Source: Endobugula sp047619205 (GTDB lineage Bacteria; Pseudomonadota; Gammaproteobacteria; Pseudomonadales; Cellvibrionaceae). Taken from it: a stretch of 25,533 bases of DNA. Position 1 is the first letter of the stretch. The number at the start of each line of letters is the position of its first letter. The DNA lies in the NCBI GenBank assembly GCA_047619205.1, contig JBLHJR010000042.1, positions 1 through 25,533 on the forward strand, in the 5' to 3' direction. Both the position numbers and the translations under genes were made by a program. A model generated the notes under the pieces. That model saw nothing but the letters and a program-made list of their open reading frames with translations, searched no databases and was not told where the DNA came from. This document shows positions 22,119 through 25,533 of this stretch, piece by piece.

Positions 22119-22646
22119 ATGAAAGTAGCTTTTCTTGATCGCGATGGCATCATCAATAAAGATCTCGGTTATACCTATAAAATAGCAGATTTTGAATTTA
22201 CTGAGACTTGTGTGGAGGCATTAAAGCTTTTACAAGAAAACGGTTTTGTTATCATTATTGTGACCAATCAGTCGGGTATTGGCCGAGGGTATTATACACA
22301 ACAAGATTACCAGTCATTAACGCAATACTATATAAAAGAGCTGCTTGATGTCGGCGTTACGGTGACCGATGTTTTTCATTGTCCTCATGCGCCAGAAAAT
22401 GCTTGTGAATGTCGGAAGCCAAAAGCGGGATTGTTTTTGCAGGCTGCCAAAAAGTATGCGATTGATTTTGGCAGCGCTATTATGGTCGGTGATAAGTTAT
22501 CTGATATGGAAGCAGCAAAAGCGGCTGGTATTCAAGCCTGTTATTTGGTCGATGATCAGCTGGCGGGTGAACAGAAAAGTACAGCAACAAACAGTTATCC
22601 TATTTTTGATGATTTACTTCAATGTGTTAAAAAGGTAATAGCGTAG
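22119..22646 (+). CDS. gmhB: D-glycero-beta-D-manno-heptose-1,7-bisphosphate 7-phosphatase
   Basis: HAD-superfamily phosphatase that removes the 7-phosphate of heptose 1,7-bisphosphate before HldE adds the nucleotide. The 175 residues show the nucleophile motif FLDRDGIIN (D7, D9), VTNQSGIGRG, the zinc site C88-P-H90...C96-E-C98 followed by RKPKAG, and GDKLSDMEAA, all in family order. I choose ATG 22119, since it starts directly at the first beta strand (MKVAFLDRDG) 8 bases after the gmhA stop. An in-frame ATG at 22068 would add 17 residues overlapping gmhA and has no family match. Histidinol-phosphatase is the close relative, but the context supports the heptose enzyme. Confidence 0.93.
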   Translation: MKVAFLDRDGIINKDLGYTYKIADFEFTETCVEALKLLQENGFVIIIVTNQSGIGRGYYTQQDYQSLTQYYIKELLDVGVTVTDVFHCPHAPENACECRKPKAGLFLQAAKKYAIDFGSAIMVGDKLSDMEAAKAAGIQACYLVDDQLAGEQKSTATNSYPIFDDLLQCVKKVIA

Positions 22647-22659
22647 GTGAGAGTGTGAT

Positions 22660-23676
22660 ATGAAAATATTAGTGACCGGGGCAGCGGGCTTTATAGGTTC
22701 TCATGTTTGTTTGGCTTTGTTATGTCGTGGTGAAAATGTAGTGGGCATTGACAACCTTAACGATTATTACGATGTTAGTTTAAAAGAAGCACGTTTACAG
22801 TTAGTCGAAGATGGTCAAGGGCAAGGCACTTTTGCGTTTCAAACAATGGATATTGCCGATCGTGTCTCGATTGATCAATTATTTTTAGATCAAAAATTTG
22901 ATAAGGTAGTGCACTTAGCGGCACAAGCGGGGGTGCGTTATTCCATTGAGGCGCCGCGTGAATATATTGATAGTAATATTATGGGCTTTACCAATATATT
23001 AGAGGGTTGCCGCCATCATAATATTCAGCATTTAGTTTATGCCTCATCGAGTTCTGTTTATGGGGCTAATGAGTCGGTGCCTTTCTCGGTAAAAGATAAT
23101 GTAGATCACCCCGTTTCATTATATGCGGCCACTAAAAAAGCCAATGAATTGATGGCGCACACCTATAGTCACCTTTACGGATTTCCTACTACGGGCTTAC
23201 GTTTCTTTACCGTTTATGGTCCATGGGGACGTCCAGACATGTCCCCATTCTTATTCGCTGATGCCATTGTTAATGGTAAGCCACTCAAAGTCTTTAACTA
23301 CGGTAATCATCAGCGAGACTTTACTTATATTGATGATATTGTGGAAGGTGTAGTTCGGGTCTTAGATATAAATGCCACCGCTAATAAAGCATGGTCGGGA
23401 ATGAACCCAGATGCCAGCAGTAGCAAGGCACCCTGGAAAGTTTATAATATTGGCTGCAGTAACCCGGTGAGCTTGTTGGATTATATAACGACTTTAGAAA
23501 ATGCATTCGGAAAAACTACCGAAAAAGAATTGTTGCCATTACAGCCAGGAGATGTACCCGATACGTTCGCGGATGTGCAGGCACTGGTTGATGATGTAGG
23601 CTACCAGCCTTCCACTGGCTTACAGGAAGGAGTGCAAAAATTTGCTGCTTGGTATAAAGATTACTATAAAATATAA
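22660..23676 (+). CDS. NAD-dependent sugar epimerase, probably UDP-glucuronate 4-epimerase
   Basis: Extended short-chain dehydrogenase/reductase of 338 residues. It has the NAD motif GAAGFIG (7-13), DNLNDYYDVSLKEARL (31-46), HLAAQAGVRYSIE, catalytic S131/S132 in YASSSSVYG with Y155 and K159 (YAATK), GPWGRPDMSPFLF, and RDFTYIDDIVEGVVRVLD. The DNLNDYYDVxLKEARL block and the AGVRYS loop are characteristic of UDP-glucuronate 4-epimerases (CapI/LpsL type), which make UDP-galacturonate for capsule or LPS. It is not HldD, which lacks these blocks, so the heptose epimerase must lie elsewhere. AGGTGAG upstream is a good ribosome site. It sits between gmhB and the oxygenase-like gene in one run. Confidence 0.88.
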   Translation: MKILVTGAAGFIGSHVCLALLCRGENVVGIDNLNDYYDVSLKEARLQLVEDGQGQGTFAFQTMDIADRVSIDQLFLDQKFDKVVHLAAQAGVRYSIEAPREYIDSNIMGFTNILEGCRHHNIQHLVYASSSSVYGANESVPFSVKDNVDHPVSLYAATKKANELMAHTYSHLYGFPTTGLRFFTVYGPWGRPDMSPFLFADAIVNGKPLKVFNYGNHQRDFTYIDDIVEGVVRVLDINATANKAWSGMNPDASSSKAPWKVYNIGCSNPVSLLDYITTLENAFGKTTEKELLPLQPGDVPDTFADVQALVDDVGYQPSTGLQEGVQKFAAWYKDYYKI

Positions 23677-23696
23677 AAATAGAGCATAAGAATAGA

Positions 23697-24368
23697 GTGC
23701 AAGGTAAAAGTGTAGTGACTGTTAATAAAATGAAGAAATCTATTATCGATTATGCACTAATAGAAAGTGCGCAAGTTCAATCTACACCCTACCCCTTTTT
23801 TGGGGTTGAGGATGCCTTTAATCCGGATGCTCGGCAAGCACTATTGGCTGATTTTCCACTGATTGATAATGGGGGTAGTTTACCTCTAGCAAGTGTTGCG
23901 GTGAAGGGGGCGTTGGCGCGTTTAGTGGATGAAATTAAGGGCGACCAATTCCGGGCGTTGATGTCGAAAAAGTTTGCGGTTAATCTAATAGGTAAACCCA
24001 TTATCATTACTGCCCGTGGGTTTTCTCGTCAAAAAGACGGTCAAAACCATACGGATTCCAAAACAAAACTAATCACTATTTTATTCTATGTGAATGATGG
24101 TTGGGATAGTCCAGACGGTCGGTTGCGAATGTTAAATTCAAATAATATTGATGATTATGCAGAGGAGTTTTCTTCCTCTATTGGTCAAATGATTGCTTTT
24201 AAAGTAACGGATAATTGTTGGCATGGTTATCATGCTTATGAAGGTCAAAGGCAGTCATTGCAGGTTAATTATTTGGTGTCAGAAAAATATACTAGTCACC
24301 ATGTTTATCGCCATAAAATCAGCGCATTTTTCAAAAAGCTAGTTAAGCCTAGTGTTGTAAAAAAATAA
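23697..24368 (+). CDS. 2-oxoglutarate/Fe(II)-dependent oxygenase-like protein
   Basis: The 223-residue product has the layout of small 2OG-Fe(II) oxygenases: H118 and D120 in NHTDS, a distal H176 in NCWHGYHAY and R185 nine residues later in GQRQSLQVNY, with ITILFYVNDGW and GRLRML between, as in the prolyl-hydroxylase-like double-stranded helix. If active it would hydroxylate a substrate using O2 and 2-oxoglutarate in the cytoplasm. No signal peptide or membrane span is seen. Its target is unknown; it stands between the epimerase and waaC, 1 base before the waaC start, so a sugar or LPS precursor is a reasonable inference. Possible starts are GTG 23697, GTG 23715 (with AAGGT at 23701-23705) and ATG 23730. 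Confidence 0.72.
   Translation: MQGKSVVTVNKMKKSIIDYALIESAQVQSTPYPFFGVEDAFNPDARQALLADFPLIDNGGSLPLASVAVKGALARLVDEIKGDQFRALMSKKFAVNLIGKPIIITARGFSRQKDGQNHTDSKTKLITILFYVNDGWDSPDGRLRMLNSNNIDDYAEEFSSSIGQMIAFKVTDNCWHGYHAYEGQRQSLQVNYLVSEKYTSHHVYRHKISAFFKKLVKPSVVKK
23701..23705 (+). promoter_or_regulatory. Ribosome site favouring GTG 23715 for the oxygenase-like gene
   Basis: AAGGT lies 9 bases before the in-frame GTG at 23715; the GTG at 23697 and ATG at 23730 have weaker upstream sequences. This start would give a protein of 217 residues with all iron ligands kept. Confidence 0.4.
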
Positions 24369-24369
24369 T

Positions 24370-25359
24370 ATGCGCGTATTGATTATTAAATTAACCTCTA
24401 TGGGCGATTTGATGCACGCATTTCCCGCATTAACTGATGCTCAGCAACGAATTCCTGGGATTAGTTTTGATTGGGTGGTTGATGAAAGTTTTGCTGAGGT
24501 GCCCCAATGGCACCCTGCCGTGCATAATGTCATTACTACTGCGCATCGGCGTTGGAAAAAAAACCTTGTCCGTAGTTGGCGAGAAGGCGAATTTAACGAT
24601 TTTTATCAACAGTTAAATCACGATGATTATGATCTTGTGATCGATCTTCAAAGTAACTTGAAAAGCGCATTCGTTTCGTGGCTGCGTCGTGGTCCTATAC
24701 ACGGTTATGATAAACATACATGCCGTGAGAAACCAGCGCACTGGACCTATGCTAAGCAGTATTCTATCCCTTTACGTCAGCATGCGATTGAGCGGCAACG
24801 CGCTTTATTTGCTCAAATATTCGATTATGATTGCCCTGAAACCCCATCGGATTATGGTGTTGATTTAAGCCAATATGCACTACCTACTTATTCGCAAGCT
24901 AAGCTCTCGCTGCCTGAGAAGTATGTAGTTTTGGTTCATAATGCTAGTTGGCCGACAAAGTTGTGGCCTGTTGAGAGCTGGCAGGCCTTAATTGAGAAAG
25001 TCTCAGCCCTAGGTTATTCAATATTGTTGCCCTGTGGTAGTGAAGCAGAATATACGCGAGCGCAATCTATCGTACAACACTCGCCAATGGCAATTGCATT
25101 AGAGAAAATGGGTTTGCAGGGTATGGCAGCTATAATGTCTCATGCCCAAGCGGCGGTATGTAGTGATACTGGTTTAGCGCATATGGCTGCGGTAGCATCT
25201 ACTCCAGCTATTACACTCTATGCGGTTACAGATACAGTATTGATTGGTACGTTAGGAAAAAATCAGCAACATATTATTGCACGCGATGGTCAGGCTGACG
25301 CTTGCATGGGTGACATTTCAGTTGATACTGTTTGGAAAAAACTACAAGACCTATTATAG
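24370..25359 (+). CDS. waaC: Lipopolysaccharide heptosyltransferase I
   Basis: GT9-family transferase that adds the first L-glycero-D-manno-heptose to Kdo2-lipid A at the inner membrane's cytoplasmic face. The 329 residues (E. coli 319) begin MRVLIIKLTSMGDLMHAFPAL, with the conserved SMGD (acceptor-side aspartate) loop, then WVVDESFAEVP, DLVIDLQSNLKSA, VLVHNASWPTKLWP, LLPCGSEAE and the donor-site SDTGLAHMAAVASTPAITLY. The VVDE and DLQSNLKSA blocks favour heptosyltransferase I over II (WaaF). The start ATG lies 1 base after the oxygenase stop, so translation is probably coupled; hldE follows after 32 bases. Confidence 0.94.
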   Translation: MRVLIIKLTSMGDLMHAFPALTDAQQRIPGISFDWVVDESFAEVPQWHPAVHNVITTAHRRWKKNLVRSWREGEFNDFYQQLNHDDYDLVIDLQSNLKSAFVSWLRRGPIHGYDKHTCREKPAHWTYAKQYSIPLRQHAIERQRALFAQIFDYDCPETPSDYGVDLSQYALPTYSQAKLSLPEKYVVLVHNASWPTKLWPVESWQALIEKVSALGYSILLPCGSEAEYTRAQSIVQHSPMAIALEKMGLQGMAAIMSHAQAAVCSDTGLAHMAAVASTPAITLYAVTDTVLIGTLGKNQQHIIARDGQADACMGDISVDTVWKKLQDLL

Positions 25360-25391
25360 CGGTAATAAAAAATAAATATCGAGACAGAATT

Positions 25392-25533
25392 ATGACAAAA
25401 CCATTTCCTGATTTTCATAACGCTCAAGTAGCGGTGATTGGCGATATTATGTTAGATCGTTATTTTTATGGTGATGTAACACGAATATCTCCAGAAGCTC
25501 CCGTTCCCATTGTGAATATAAAACGTGAAGAAC
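25392..25533 (+). CDS. hldE: Bifunctional heptose kinase/adenylyltransferase, 5' part
   Basis: The first 47 codons of HldE run off the right edge. The N-terminal PfkB-type kinase start is clear: AVIGDIMLDRYFYGDVTRIS followed by PEAPVPIVNI, the canonical opening. HldE phosphorylates heptose 7-phosphate at C1 and later adds AMP, acting on either side of GmhB. The ATG at 25392 has GAGA nearby. Together with gmhA, gmhB and waaC this gives most of the core-heptose route. Whether the C-terminal adenylyltransferase domain is fused cannot be seen. Confidence 0.93.
   Translation, partial: MTKPFPDFHNAQVAVIGDIMLDRYFYGDVTRISPEAPVPIVNIKREE

Noticed and set aside
22660..23676. Reading the epimerase as HldD, the heptose epimerase of the pathway
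   Set aside because: The DNLNDYYDVSLKEARL and AGVRYS blocks and the 338-residue length are those of UDP-glucuronate 4-epimerases, not HldD.

Overview
The window looks like chromosomal DNA of a gammaproteobacterium, probably a marine member of the Pseudomonadales/Cellvibrionales neighbourhood. The basis is recognisable proteobacterial core genes: a fused kinase-acetyltransferase ArgA, M20-type ArgE, two-domain GlnE, IlvE, YceH, and the heptose/LPS inner-core genes gmhA, gmhB, waaC and hldE. The glnE-ilvE-LPS order resembles that of Pseudomonas relatives. The genus is a guess; no rRNA or tRNA gene is present to settle it.

Layout. (1) 1-5042, plus strand: a catabolic operon for the methylaspartate route of glutamate degradation. 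It holds the 3' end of an unidentified gene, the glutamate mutase large subunit, methylaspartate ammonia-lyase, a class III CoA-transferase and a CitE-type acyl-CoA lyase. Together they could turn glutamate into mesaconate, mesaconyl-CoA and, after a hydration step not encoded here, either acetyl-CoA plus pyruvate or propionyl-CoA plus glyoxylate. A long hairpin separates it from the convergent argA. (2) 5087-11265, minus strand: argA and argE, the first arginine-pathway step and the deacetylation step, are separated by a decayed, 5'-truncated korB (2-oxoacid:ferredoxin oxidoreductase beta subunit) and a PAS-PAS-GGDEF-EAL cyclic-di-GMP protein. The korB remnant starts exactly at the GGDEF-EAL stop codon, so a deletion or insertion scar lies there. 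The 0.5-kb gap before argE holds a possible 40-residue peptide gene and a three-armed inverted repeat. (3) 11266-11591: a gap with a second structured, inverted-repeat-bounded segment. (4) 11592-17118, plus strand: an orphan GspE/PilB-type ATPase, tightly followed by a 969-residue DUF349-type coiled-coil protein, then yceH. (5) 17290-21473: glnE (control of glutamine synthetase) and ilvE, with a short tandem repeat between them. (6) 21535-end: an envelope-sugar operon with gmhA, gmhB, a UDP-glucuronate 4-epimerase-like gene, a 2-oxoglutarate/Fe(II) oxygenase-like gene, waaC and the start of hldE.

The themes are glutamate and nitrogen metabolism (methylaspartate operon, argA/argE, glnE, ilvE) and surface or envelope functions (c-di-GMP enzyme, secretion/pilus ATPase, LPS heptose genes). 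The points most worth a second look are the methylaspartate operon, the korB scar, the two structured intergenic elements, and the oxygenase inside the heptose cluster. Gene identities come from reading motifs and recalled family sequences, not from database searches.
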